This document shows, one piece after another, positions 36,240 through 43,263 of a stretch of DNA of 64,000 nucleotides. Origin of the DNA: a virus; the IMG/VR virus record IMGVR_UViG_3300022926_000006, positions 18,084-82,083 of that record. One strand, given 5' to 3'. Within the stretch, counting starts at the first letter, position 1, and each line of letters begins with the position of its first letter. The position numbers were made by a program, and so were the translations under genes. Under the pieces are notes generated by a model. That model saw only the letters and a list, made by a program, of their open reading frames with translations, ran no database searches and was not told the DNA's origin.

Positions 36240-36475
36240 GACAAACAGCAAGTTACGCAGAAGAGCAAGACGTATGGTACACAGAACTCAAAAATCTAGC
36301 AGAGATGTGGGCAACATCAGAGACTAAACTATCTACAGAGTTAGAAGAATTAGAGAAGAGAAGAATAGTCGATGCGATGGCGATTTCGAACAATAACAAA
36401 TCACACGCGGCAAAACGTCTAGGTATCGGTCGTACTCTATTGATACACAAGTTAAAGAAGTACTCAATTGAATAG
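36236..36475 (+). CDS. Fis-type helix-turn-helix DNA-binding protein (79 aa)
   Basis: Residues 42-78 (RRIVDAMAISNNNKSHAAKRL then GIGRTLLIHKLKKYSI) match the Fis/NtrC C-terminal HTH: alanine and glycine at turn positions, N-(K)-S-x-AA-K-x-LGI-x-R-x-x-L-x-x-KLK. The N-terminal ~40 residues are acidic and helical and may dimerise. Host Fis-type proteins bend DNA and tune promoters, so this is a candidate regulator of host or phage transcription. It is the last ATGA-coupled gene of the operon. Confidence 0.82.
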   Translation: MRQTASYAEEQDVWYTELKNLAEMWATSETKLSTELEELEKRRIVDAMAISNNNKSHAAKRLGIGRTLLIHKLKKYSIE

Positions 36476-36479
36476 AACA

Positions 36480-36572
36480 ATGCTTATCATAGTTGCTACG
36501 CAATTCCTACTCGCAGTAGCAATCTTACCATTCGCATTACGCATGAATGTCGTATCGGTAATGTGTGGTTGA
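36480..36572 (+). CDS. possible 30-aa membrane peptide
   Basis: An ATG 4 bases after the Fis-type gene opens a 30-codon frame, MLIIVATQFLLAVAILPFAL then RMNVVSVMCG, with one clear membrane helix. It converges exactly on the end of the leftward gene at 36573. No strong Shine-Dalgarno is seen. Confidence 0.4.
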   Translation: MLIIVATQFLLAVAILPFALRMNVVSVMCG

Positions 36573-37028
36573 TTAACCGTACTTAGGTAGATACGCAAAG
36601 GTATAGAACAACCACACTAGAAGCGAACATACTGCCGTACCTGCGGTTAATGCCGCGGTAAGTTGAATCCACTCCATTATATTTTCATGTCTTTCTATTG
36701 CCGCTTTTCTTGCGGCGATTTCCGCTTCGCGTCTTTTCTCTGCCGCTTGCTTTTGAAATTGTAACCAGTCTTGCCACATGCCAGCACGACCTGTATAAAT
36801 CATCATCTCTCGGAGTTCATCTTCTTGTGCCTTGAGTTTTTCAAGTGCCATAAACTCTTCTAAGTCAGATTTGTTTCCGCCTGCGTTATTTACTTTTTTC
36901 TGTAAAGAATTTTTTGCATCAAAATAACCGACCAGTTGCTCACCACAATCGTACAGTTCTTTTCCGTTGCTTATGAATTCTTTTACAGTATTGAACGCCG
37001 CAGATGCTAATGCTAATTCTGCTAACAT
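36573..37028 (-). CDS. conserved membrane-tail protein (151 aa)
   Basis: I start at MLAELALASAAFNTVKEFISNGKELYDCG, 11 codons inside the longest frame, because GAGGGG lies before it and nothing before the outer start. A charged coiled-coil middle (KLKAQEDELREMMIYTGRAGMWQDW ... KRREAEIAARKAAIERHE) leads to one C-terminal membrane segment (LTAALTAGTAVCSLLVWLFYTFAYL). The start pattern is one I associate with marine T4-like phages. Function is unknown; its own late promoter lies 77 bases upstream. Confidence 0.72.
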   Translation of the reverse strand: MLAELALASAAFNTVKEFISNGKELYDCGEQLVGYFDAKNSLQKKVNNAGGNKSDLEEFMALEKLKAQEDELREMMIYTGRAGMWQDWLQFQKQAAEKRREAEIAARKAAIERHENIMEWIQLTAALTAGTAVCSLLVWLFYTFAYLPKYG

Positions 37029-37104
37029 AATGATGATACCCCTCTTTCGGTGTTGTATCATATATCATGTTGTAAGGGAAAGTTTCAACTCAAGTTGTTA
37101 TGAC

Positions 37105-37112
37105 TATTTATA
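37105..37112 (-). promoter_or_regulatory. T4-type late promoter octamer
   Basis: Minus-strand TATAAATA directly past the gp32 terminator, driving the 151-aa membrane-tail gene. Confidence 0.65.
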
Positions 37113-37142
37113 AAAAAAAGAGGACACAAGGTCCTCTTTTTA
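37113..37142 (-). terminator. intrinsic terminator after gene 32
   Basis: An 11-bp perfect stem (37115-37125 with 37131-37141, core AGAGGAC/GTCCTCT) with a 5-base loop and T-runs on both sides. On the minus strand it ends the gp32 transcript. Confidence 0.85.
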
Positions 37143-37151
37143 AGTTTACAT

Positions 37152-37159
37152 TATTTATA
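37152..37159 (-). promoter_or_regulatory. late promoter-like octamer upstream of the terminator
   Basis: Minus-strand TATAAATA between gp32 and its terminator. Any transcript would meet the terminator within ~15 bases, so its use is doubtful. Confidence 0.3.
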
Positions 37160-37265
37160 TACTGTTATTTTTCTGTGTGATACCTACAGCAAGCGCATGT
37201 AGACCAAACTAGTATAAGGCGCATATCACACAAAGGAATAACTTCCACCTTCTCCTATAGTTTTC

Positions 37266-38195
37266 TTAGTCATCAGCGGCAAGTTTGGAGAAGTATGACA
37301 TTGCTTCATCATCTTCATCTTCTTGTACTGGTGCTGACATTGCTGGCGTTGGTGTAGTAGATTTCTCTTCTGCTACCCAAGGCACTGTCTCCTCTGCGGT
37401 CTGTTGTCTAACAGGTGCAGAAGGAGTATAACTTGGTACATCTGCATTAGCATTCAATACCAAATCAAGTTTTGCCTTCAGTTCTTCATATGACTTGAAG
37501 TTAGAAGGTGCAAGAAAGTCTTGCAGTTTATATTGTGTTTTCCACAATGCTTCGATTTTAGCATCGTCACCCTCAAAGAGTGGTGATACACTATCGAATT
37601 CAGATTTATCGTAGTTGGTAAAACCTTCTACTTTACGAATTTTCAGTTTGAAGTTAGTTCCTGCCCAAGGATCAAATGGGTTAATAGGACTCTCATCTTC
37701 GAACTGAGGTTTCATCACATCCATAATCTTATCAAAGATTTTCTTACCAAACTTAAACAGTTTGACTTGACCTTCATTCTCAGGATGCTTCGGATCAGAA
37801 ACAATGAGAACATTGGCAATGTAAGAAAGTCTACGCTTTTGCTTTCGTGCGATATCTTTGTTTGCTTCTGTACCAGAGTTCCATAGAACAGAGTTGTACT
37901 CTGCAACAGGGTCTTTTTCATTAAGCGTTGTCAAAGAGTTCTCAATATACCACTTACCAGTAGGACCTTGAAACCCATGATTAAAGATACGAACCCAAGG
38001 AAGTTCTTCACCTTCGCTCTCTGGAAGAAAACGAATAACAGCAAAACCATTACCAGACTTATCTAACTCTGGACGCCAGAAGCGGTCATCGTTGTTGCTG
38101 TTGTTGGATTGTTGTGGGGTGTTTACTTTTTCTACTTCGTTAAGTAGGCGTGAAAGATTGTCGTTAGACTTTTTAAGTTGTGCAAAATTTGTCAT
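37266..38195 (-). CDS. 32: single-stranded DNA-binding protein gp32
   Basis: The core matches T4 gp32: FAVIRFLPES, WVRIFNHGFQGPTGKWYIENS, then RRLSYIANVLIVSDPKHPENEG, FKFGKKIFDKI, NPFDPWAGTNFKLKI and GFTNYDKSEFDS. The region that carries T4's Cys/His zinc ligands (after GKWYIE) has no Cys here, so the zinc site is absent. The C-terminus is acidic (EDEDDEAMSYFSKLAADD) for contacts with replication partners such as gp59. At 309 aa it matches T4 (301 aa). GAGGT precedes the ATG; both a sigma70 and a late promoter lie upstream. Confidence 0.95.
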   Translation of the reverse strand: MTNFAQLKKSNDNLSRLLNEVEKVNTPQQSNNSNNDDRFWRPELDKSGNGFAVIRFLPESEGEELPWVRIFNHGFQGPTGKWYIENSLTTLNEKDPVAEYNSVLWNSGTEANKDIARKQKRRLSYIANVLIVSDPKHPENEGQVKLFKFGKKIFDKIMDVMKPQFEDESPINPFDPWAGTNFKLKIRKVEGFTNYDKSEFDSVSPLFEGDDAKIEALWKTQYKLQDFLAPSNFKSYEELKAKLDLVLNANADVPSYTPSAPVRQQTAEETVPWVAEEKSTTPTPAMSAPVQEDEDDEAMSYFSKLAADD

Positions 38196-38273
38196 TTGTA
38201 TTTACCTCGTATGTACGTTATATTGCGTTGTATAAGTTTATCTTATCCACATATGTTTCATAATGTATAAGAC

Positions 38274-38281
38274 TATTTATA
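38274..38281 (-). promoter_or_regulatory. T4-type late promoter octamer upstream of gene 32
   Basis: Minus-strand TATAAATA 78 bases before the gp32 ATG, just downstream of the sigma70-type promoter at 38319-38347. Confidence 0.6.
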
Positions 38282-38285
38282 TGAC

Positions 38286-38927
38286 TTACACGTTAGTTTC
38301 GTCATATTTCTGTGTTCTACTATACATTATTACCTTGTATTTGTCAACATCAAAATCAAGAAAAGGTCGGTATTTAATTAACTTTCGCCGTTCTTCTTTC
38401 CAAAAGAAATCATCTTTCAGTGTCTTGTCCCAATATGACAGATAGTTGTTAATAGCGTCTAGTATTAACATCGTTTCGATTTTTACATCTCCACGACTGT
38501 ACATTTGTAGCAACAATGGATGTTGTTCATCCTTTACTACAAAGCATTTGTCAAACTTGTTTACTTCTTCATAAGCAAGTTCTGAGCAAATCTGTTCCAG
38601 GTCATCTCTAAAATTTTGTGTTAAACTCTGTAGACGACCTTTCCATTTATTATAAACCTGAAGTGCCTCTTCATATATGAATGCTCCACCCCATCTATTA
38701 CCATCAACATGATTAGCAATTAAAAACTTAGGTAACTCATCTTCACTAAACTCCTTTGCCAATTTAGTAAAGTTGAATTGGTCGCTTCTTTTATAGAAGG
38801 TCTCATTCTTTGTTTTGACTGCACCTCTAGTCTTAGTGATATCATATCTATCTGTTGTGAAATGTAACTTGAAAGCAAGATACACATTAAAAGCATCGAA
38901 TTCATTCATACGAAAAGTTTGCCTCAC
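38286..38927 (-). CDS. 59: helicase loader gp59
   Basis: The 213-aa product equals T4 gp59 in length (217 aa). It aligns over the N-terminal HMG-like half: FNVYLAFKLHFTTDRYDITKTRG, YKRSDQFNFTKLAKEF, then LPKFLIANHVDGNRWGG and YNKWKGRLQSLTQNFRDDL, against T4's VYKLYLMIKQHMNGKYDVIKY ... RRDKYFFQKLSEKY ... ISNLVANQDAWIGD. It loads the gp41 helicase onto gp32-covered forked DNA. The 59-32 order is as in T4. Confidence 0.85.
   Translation of the reverse strand: MRQTFRMNEFDAFNVYLAFKLHFTTDRYDITKTRGAVKTKNETFYKRSDQFNFTKLAKEFSEDELPKFLIANHVDGNRWGGAFIYEEALQVYNKWKGRLQSLTQNFRDDLEQICSELAYEEVNKFDKCFVVKDEQHPLLLQMYSRGDVKIETMLILDAINNYLSYWDKTLKDDFFWKEERRKLIKYRPFLDFDVDKYKVIMYSRTQKYDETNV
38319..38347 (-). promoter_or_regulatory. 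sigma70-type promoter for gene 32
   Basis: TTGACA, 17-base spacer, TATAGT on the minus strand, inside the 3' end of gene 59. Confidence 0.75.
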
Positions 38928-39454
38928 AATTCTACTCTATTCATGTTAAATGGTAGTGTAACACGTTCAACTTCTTCATTGTGAGGATACATCTCATGCA
39001 TCAACCAACCAGGAAATAATATACACTTTCCCTTCTCAGATTTAATCTCTTGTGCAACATCATTATATATTTGAACTCTAGGGTCATAAAAATCTGTCCC
39101 ACCTATATTGTCATAATATAAAATGCCGCACATCATATTATCATCACCATGTCTATGCATACTATGAACATTATTCTTAGGAACATAGTTCACCCAAGAT
39201 GAATTGATTGTCCATTTTTGTTTTGTGTGCTTTGTTATCTGCCACTCTACAAGAGATAATAATTCACTAGTTGCATCGCCGGCATCTAAGATTGTCGGAT
39301 TATTAAAAGTGGTATAATATAATGCTGGACTTTGTTTATTCTTAGAATTTTTATTTCTATATGCATCAAGTTCAAGTCTGGATGCGTCAATCTGGTCCTC
39401 CGAAAAGTAAAACTCATACAGTCGAGTTGACCATAAATCAATTTCTGTCATCAT
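38924..39454 (-). CDS. 2OG-Fe(II) oxygenase-like protein (176 aa)
   Basis: The double-stranded beta-helix signature is present: SMHRHGDDNMMCGILYYDN with H102-G-D104 (H100 also close), GGTDFYDP, then GKCILFPGWLMHEMYPH with distal H153 and R164 in ERVTLPFNMN. These could bind Fe(II) and 2-oxoglutarate. Related phage proteins are mostly of unknown substrate. It overlaps gp59 and gp33 by 4 bases on each side, so it is co-translated with replication and late-transcription genes. Confidence 0.75.
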   Translation of the reverse strand: MMTEIDLWSTRLYEFYFSEDQIDASRLELDAYRNKNSKNKQSPALYYTTFNNPTILDAGDATSELLSLVEWQITKHTKQKWTINSSWVNYVPKNNVHSMHRHGDDNMMCGILYYDNIGGTDFYDPRVQIYNDVAQEIKSEKGKCILFPGWLMHEMYPHNEEVERVTLPFNMNRVEL

Positions 39455-39684
39455 ACCGGCAATTCTGCAGTTGTCTTAGGAAGATAATGCAAGTCTTGTG
39501 CATTTAATGCTACTTTTTCTTTAAGTGTTTTACTTACAAACTTACGAATGTCTTCAGGTTCAAGTTCATGTTTCTCACAATAAATAAGAATTGCATCCAT
39601 ATAATTAACTTGCTTTTCTCTTACTATACCTTCTACTATATTAGAAAATCTTCTTGGAGTCATCGGTTCTGGATTTGTAGTCAT
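39451..39684 (-). CDS. 33: late transcription coactivator gp33
   Basis: This 77-aa protein has the gp33 pattern: TPRRFSNIVEGIVREKQVNYMDAILIYCEKHELEPEDIRKFVS, then LKEKVALNAQDLHYLPK. In T4, gp33 bridges RNA polymerase beta flap, the gp55 sigma and the sliding clamp at TATAAATA promoters. Its presence agrees with the many such octamers in this window. T4 gp33 is 112 aa, while marine relatives are shorter. Confidence 0.85.
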   Translation of the reverse strand: MTTNPEPMTPRRFSNIVEGIVREKQVNYMDAILIYCEKHELEPEDIRKFVSKTLKEKVALNAQDLHYLPKTTAELPV

Positions 39685-39690
39685 ATTATT

Positions 39691-40221
39691 TTAATCCCAT
39701 CTATAAAAAATGTGGTCACCTATTTGAGCAATATATGTTTTCGTCTTTGCCCAATAAGGATTTACATAAGTTGCATGATAATGTGTAGACCCCTCAATCA
39801 TACCATCATAACGACCATCTAATACTTTTGTCGCTAAAAGATATAGTCCTGAGTATGCGTACACATCGTTAATTTCGTCAGACTTGCCATCACAGAACCA
39901 ACTAAACTGACACTTATTTCTAATTGGAACATCTTTGTCGTGTTCTTCTTTCCACCACTTAGATGTTGGTCCTTGATGCACCACTTCACATATAGTGTTA
40001 GGAAATCTTGAATCCTTAACGCGGTTCATAACAACTAGTGATACTGCAATCTGACCTGCTTTGGGTTGTCCCTTTGCTTCAAAGTACATATTTTTTGCGA
40101 GACAAGTTGTTTCTGCATCAATAGTAAATGTTTCGGTTGCAACCTCTGCACTTGATCCGCTTGACTTATAAGCGATTGCAGAAGCAACTAATGCTGTTAA
40201 CACAATTGTTTTTTTCATCAT
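39691..40221 (-). CDS. SleB-type cell wall hydrolase with signal peptide
   Basis: An N-terminal signal (MMKKTIVLTALVASAIAY) precedes a Hydrolase_2/SleB domain: CLAKNMYFEAKGQPKAGQIAVSLVVMNRV (Glu in NMYFEA is the likely catalytic residue), PNTICEVVHQG, CQFSWFCDGKSDE and GSTHYHATYVNPYW. It should cut peptidoglycan after export, as a lysis enzyme. I place the start at an ATG (40221) exactly 6 bases after a sigma70 -10 box, which makes the mRNA leaderless. An upstream GTG is possible. Confidence 0.85.
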   Translation of the reverse strand: MMKKTIVLTALVASAIAYKSSGSSAEVATETFTIDAETTCLAKNMYFEAKGQPKAGQIAVSLVVMNRVKDSRFPNTICEVVHQGPTSKWWKEEHDKDVPIRNKCQFSWFCDGKSDEINDVYAYSGLYLLATKVLDGRYDGMIEGSTHYHATYVNPYWAKTKTYIAQIGDHIFYRWD

Positions 40222-40227
40222 GTACAC

Positions 40228-40256
40228 AGTATACTATAAAAGAAGAAAGAAGTCAA
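40228..40256 (-). promoter_or_regulatory. sigma70-type promoter abutting the SleB gene
   Basis: TTGACT, 17 bases, TATACT, then GTGTAC and ATG. The predicted start base is the A of the ATG. The -35 box lies inside the stem of the terminator at 40248-40277. Confidence 0.7.
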
Positions 40257-40277
40257 GCAGAAAACCACTTGACTTCT
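40248..40277 (-). terminator. intrinsic terminator after the 72-aa gene
   Basis: A 10-bp stem (40248-40257 with 40268-40277, core GAAGTCAAG/CTTGACTTC), loop of 10, then a T-rich tail on the minus strand. Confidence 0.7.
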
Positions 40278-40290
40278 CATTATTACCACC

Positions 40291-40509
40291 TTAGCGTTGT
40301 GAAACGAAAGAATTCATCTCATTTGCTAGTTTGCTGATATCTTCGAATGTTGGAAATGCAGGAAGTTCAGGAAAAGAAACATCTAATCCCGCTTCTCTAT
40401 CTGCAAAGTATTTCTCTTTAATATTGCTGATATCAGTGTGATATTGCTCTGTGAGCAGTTGTTTAGCACTCTCAATCATAGAGAAGCGCAAATCGAATGG
40501 ATTACTCAT
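40291..40509 (-). CDS. conserved marine T4-like phage protein (72 aa)
   Basis: MSNPFDLRFSMIESAKQLLTEQYHTDIS opens a helical protein with a Pro-rich middle (FPELPAFPTFEDI). The N-terminal NPFDLRF pattern is one I associate with marine T4-like phages. AAGGAG precedes the ATG. It is the first open frame after the tmRNA coding piece and may share its transcript. Function unknown. Confidence 0.75.
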   Translation of the reverse strand: MSNPFDLRFSMIESAKQLLTEQYHTDISNIKEKYFADREAGLDVSFPELPAFPTFEDISKLANEMNSFVSQR

Positions 40510-40539
40510 ACTATTTCTCCTTGTGTGTATGTGTGTAAA

Positions 40540-40909
40540 ATGTAGGGTGAAGCAATTGCTTCTTCTGTTTCCAGGCGTCCCTACGACACCCAGAAGATTA
40601 TGCCGCTAGGCGAATATCTTCATATGCAATGTTATCGTTTGCATTTACTTTGTTTTGACTTATTAGGCGGTCATCCCACAGTTCTACTCTTTCCTGTTTA
40701 CGTCAGTCGATCCTATTTCGCCCCCATCATAATTACTCGATTTACCAACACCAGATAGATATCTTATTGGTGTCTTTTCTTGTATCTTAAACAGTTTTAT
40801 AAAAAACTCTGTTAGTCTATCAAACATATTGTCCTCAAGTAATTATGGTGGAGGCGGTGGGTATCGCACCCACGTCCTGCCCGTCATTCAGATTGTATCA
40901 ACAAACTGT
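40540..40909 (-). ncRNA. ssrA: circularly permuted (two-piece) tmRNA
   Basis: Read on the minus strand, the acceptor piece comes first (40909-40846). It has a T-arm GUGGG-UGCGAUA-CCCAC, 3' strand CGCCUCC, A73 and encoded CCA at 40846-40848. A 120-base intervening segment (40845-40726) follows. Then comes the coding piece from 40725, starting GGGGGCG, which pairs with CGCCUCC over 7 bp with G3-U70, the alanyl-tRNA synthetase identity pair, and continuing AAAUAGGAUCGACU as in tmRNA 5' ends. The tag frame (40642-40598) reads ANDNIAYEDIRLAA then TAA. A GUAGGG/CCCUAC stem enclosing GAAGC/GCUUC hairpin follows. This permuted form is the alphaproteobacterial type. Exact ends are estimated. Confidence 0.92.
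40684..40827 (-). CDS. possible 47-aa frame in the tmRNA intervening segment
   Basis: TTGAGGA stands 5 bases before an ATG in the tmRNA intervening segment. The frame starts MFDRLTEFFIKLFKIQEKTP and runs on into the tmRNA 5' body, ending at TAG. The first ~35 codons are in the part expected to be removed on maturation. It may be chance, a remnant, or a translated leader of the precursor. Confidence 0.3.
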   Translation of the reverse strand: MFDRLTEFFIKLFKIQEKTPIRYLSGVGKSSNYDGGEIGSTDVNRKE

Positions 40910-40915
40910 ACATTA

Positions 40916-40944
40916 TATATAACATGCTTTGATGTAAATGTCAA
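40916..40944 (-). promoter_or_regulatory. sigma70-type promoter for the tmRNA
   Basis: TTGACA, 17 bases, TATATA on the minus strand, with the start expected near 40909, just before the acceptor piece. The -35 overlaps the end of the 121-aa gene. Confidence 0.75.
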
Positions 40945-41306
40945 GTAGTAATTCCATTATTACCAAAAATACTGTTATACTCTAATTCACCTCCATCTGA
41001 TATAACGCAAGTTACATTTGCTGATGGAAGAAATTCTAATATTGTGACTGTACCTTTGTCTTTGTTAACTAGAACTTCGACAATACTAGGTAGTGTAGTT
41101 TTGTATCTAATCATTCCAACTTCGCCGTACTCATTCGCGAATTCTGCTTTTACTTCGTTGTATGGTTTCTTAGTACAGACAACAGGTTTTTGTCCTTGTC
41201 TATATTCATGTTCTGAATTATCTTGAGCAAATGTGATGCTGGATAAAAATGTTAGACACCATACCAATACAATAACATCAAATACCCATGACTTTCTGAT
41301 ATTCAT
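40941..41306 (-). CDS. exported protein (121 aa)
   Basis: A signal peptide (VFDVIVLVWCLTFLSSITFAQ) with an AQD cleavage site precedes an ~95-residue beta-rich domain with two Cys (VVCTKKP and NVTCVISD), which could form one disulfide. It overlaps the nuclease gene by 29 bases and the tmRNA promoter by 4. AGAGAGG precedes the ATG. The role is unknown; a periplasmic product among replication genes is unusual. Confidence 0.72.
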   Translation of the reverse strand: MNIRKSWVFDVIVLVWCLTFLSSITFAQDNSEHEYRQGQKPVVCTKKPYNEVKAEFANEYGEVGMIRYKTTLPSIVEVLVNKDKGTVTILEFLPSANVTCVISDGGELEYNSIFGNNGITT

Positions 41307-41934
41307 TTCGAACCTCTCTATAGGACTCTATATAATTGTCCCTCTTCTCTATGAAGAGTTGTGGTTCGTTACCTTCTACTGCCATTATAATAACAACAGT
41401 ATCAATTGGTATACCTGTTCTCTCTTCATACATTACTGCATATGCACTACCTTGTTGAAAGTAGTTGGTAATGTACTCTGCTTGTTTAGGTCTGCTAGAG
41501 GTCTTAAAATCAATAATTGAAAGTCGACCATCAAACTCTGCAATACAGTCTACACGACCGGCAGTCTTCAAGAAGTCTGAATATAGTGATGCTTCTTGAA
41601 CATGTATATTATTTATCCTGTTTAGATAATCTTGAACTGAAGTAAACATAGACTTCTCTGCAGGATTAGCAAAAGTAACATCTTTGTTGTTGATGTAGTC
41701 TTCTACTTGATAGTGAAACTTAGTTCCTCGTGTAGATGCTTGCCGACTAATCTTGTTCGCCGCTTCTTCACCTACTCGTTTGCGCCACTCTAGAATGCCT
41801 GCTTTAGACTTCCATCCTAGTACTGTTGTTACTGATGGATATTTTAATCCATCAGGTGTCACATACAAACGCATGTTGTCTTCATTGATTGTTTGTAGTT
41901 CATCGATTTCTTTTGGTTCAAGATGTGTAAACAT
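41278..41934 (-). CDS. PD-(D/E)XK exonuclease, Cas4/RecB-like (218 aa)
   Basis: After YPSVTTVLGWKSKAGILEWRKRVGEEAAN, the nuclease motifs follow: A-S-x-RGTKFHYQVEDYI (motif with H and E), then GRVDCIAEFDGRLSIIDFKTSSRPK, giving the D ... D-x-K core (Asp in RVDCI, DFKT), and a Q-(G)-SAYAVMYEERTG motif IV. This is the family of single-strand or dsDNA exonucleases common in marine T4-like phages, likely acting in recombination or host DNA degradation. Confidence 0.85.
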   Translation of the reverse strand: MFTHLEPKEIDELQTINEDNMRLYVTPDGLKYPSVTTVLGWKSKAGILEWRKRVGEEAANKISRQASTRGTKFHYQVEDYINNKDVTFANPAEKSMFTSVQDYLNRINNIHVQEASLYSDFLKTAGRVDCIAEFDGRLSIIDFKTSSRPKQAEYITNYFQQGSAYAVMYEERTGIPIDTVVIIMAVEGNEPQLFIEKRDNYIESYREVRNEYQKVMGI

Positions 41935-42616
41935 GTTCTATCCAGTTGTGGTTGTTTTTGCGAAAGTCTTCATAAAATCTTTTGGGATATATGTTTATAC
42001 CTATGGTTACTCTAGGGGTATCTCCATCATAAGTATTTGTTTGATGTGGAAGATACATAGGAAAGTAGGTCATATCTCCAACATTATTTTTCATATCCAA
42101 TTCTTCATCTCTATTAATAATTATATATTTTGTCACAGAAGTATCGCAAGCACCACCAACAAAAAGATTACCACTGATATATGAATATGTTCCATAGTCA
42201 TGTACATGTTCACTTATGCTTTGTCCTGCTTCTAAAACATTATACCAACAATGAACCATTATAGGTTCAATCTCAGTATTAGATATTATACAATAATTTT
42301 TATAAGAAGTCAAGATGTTTTTTTCAAGTTCTTGAATTAATTTGTTGTCTTTGTACTTTGTTAGAAGATTATATCTATCCCATCTTGTAGAAAGACTTTG
42401 GGCATCAAGTCCTGTAGTTTCTTTGTGACCCTCTAGTTTCATAAGAGTTGATACTTCACTCAAAAGAAACTTATACAATTCATCACAATACGACACGTTC
42501 AACTTAGTTATGTCTATAAGACAACGTGGATACTTCAGAGATAGATTATTTTTAACATCTATACTCTTAAATCTAAATGAATGTCTTGTTTCAATGTTTT
42601 TACTATCAAAAATCAT
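41918..42616 (-). CDS. 2OG-Fe(II) oxygenase-like protein (232 aa)
   Basis: The C-terminal half holds a double-stranded beta-helix: IMVHCWYNVLEAGQSISEHVHD, with H137 and H139-D140, SYISGNLFVGG, then VGDMTYFPMYLPHQTNT with H191 and R202 in PRVTIGINIY. It overlaps its neighbours on both sides by 17 and 4 bases. Iron and 2-oxoglutarate binding is inferred from residue pattern; substrate unknown. Confidence 0.68.
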   Translation of the reverse strand: MIFDSKNIETRHSFRFKSIDVKNNLSLKYPRCLIDITKLNVSYCDELYKFLLSEVSTLMKLEGHKETTGLDAQSLSTRWDRYNLLTKYKDNKLIQELEKNILTSYKNYCIISNTEIEPIMVHCWYNVLEAGQSISEHVHDYGTYSYISGNLFVGGACDTSVTKYIIINRDEELDMKNNVGDMTYFPMYLPHQTNTYDGDTPRVTIGINIYPKRFYEDFRKNNHNWIEHVYTS

Positions 42617-43251
42617 CTTGGAACAATAGGACCAATCAAACCATCTAATCGTTCATCATTACCACAAGTGTTCTGAAAAATAAAGTCTTGTACTTTTGAT
42701 AAGTGATAACACTGAAATACTAGCGCAACTCGCAAATCATCTTTAGATGTTGTTGATAATCCTCTGTGATAAATGTCGGCATTGAAATCAACGAACCAAT
42801 CTTGTTGATAAGGTGCTTCTTCTTCCGCACCATCATCAAATCTAAACTGAGTTCCTCTATGTCTACGATGAACTTCTTTTACAGGATAATATACAATTGT
42901 TCTACAGTCATCATCTTCGGTATTGTCTTGATGCCAAGGACCATCCATTTGCGCTGTTTGTCCAAGAAGGTAACATCTACCAACTTGGGTCTTAACATTT
43001 ATGTCTAACTTCTGTGCTATCTTTATCCAAATATTTTTAACATATGGATTGCATTTGATATAGTTTAAATTATTATCATAGTCAGAAACAAAATAATTTC
43101 TATGTGCAAATGCTCCATCCGCACCAGCACCAAACATCCAATAGAAGGACCTTTGGAAGTAATCTGAGTATAATCGTTTGTCTTCCTCGCTACTTCCAAG
43201 TTCCATATATCTTACTGGTTCTAAATCTTCGCGTTTAGCATTATCAGTCAT
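42613..43251 (-). CDS. 2OG-Fe(II) oxygenase (212 aa)
   Basis: The classical triad is visible: GPWHQDN gives H107-x-D109, VDFNADIYHRGL gives H162, and the 2-oxoglutarate-binding Arg is R174 in DDLRVALVFQ. The 55-residue HxD-to-H spacing and GTQFRFDD strand fit the phage prolyl/tail-hydroxylase-like type. Coupled by ATGA to the next oxygenase-like gene, which suggests joint action. The substrate is not known. Confidence 0.82.
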   Translation of the reverse strand: MTDNAKREDLEPVRYMELGSSEEDKRLYSDYFQRSFYWMFGAGADGAFAHRNYFVSDYDNNLNYIKCNPYVKNIWIKIAQKLDINVKTQVGRCYLLGQTAQMDGPWHQDNTEDDDCRTIVYYPVKEVHRRHRGTQFRFDDGAEEEAPYQQDWFVDFNADIYHRGLSTTSKDDLRVALVFQCYHLSKVQDFIFQNTCGNDERLDGLIGPIVPR

Positions 43252-43263
43252 AATAAATTTTCA

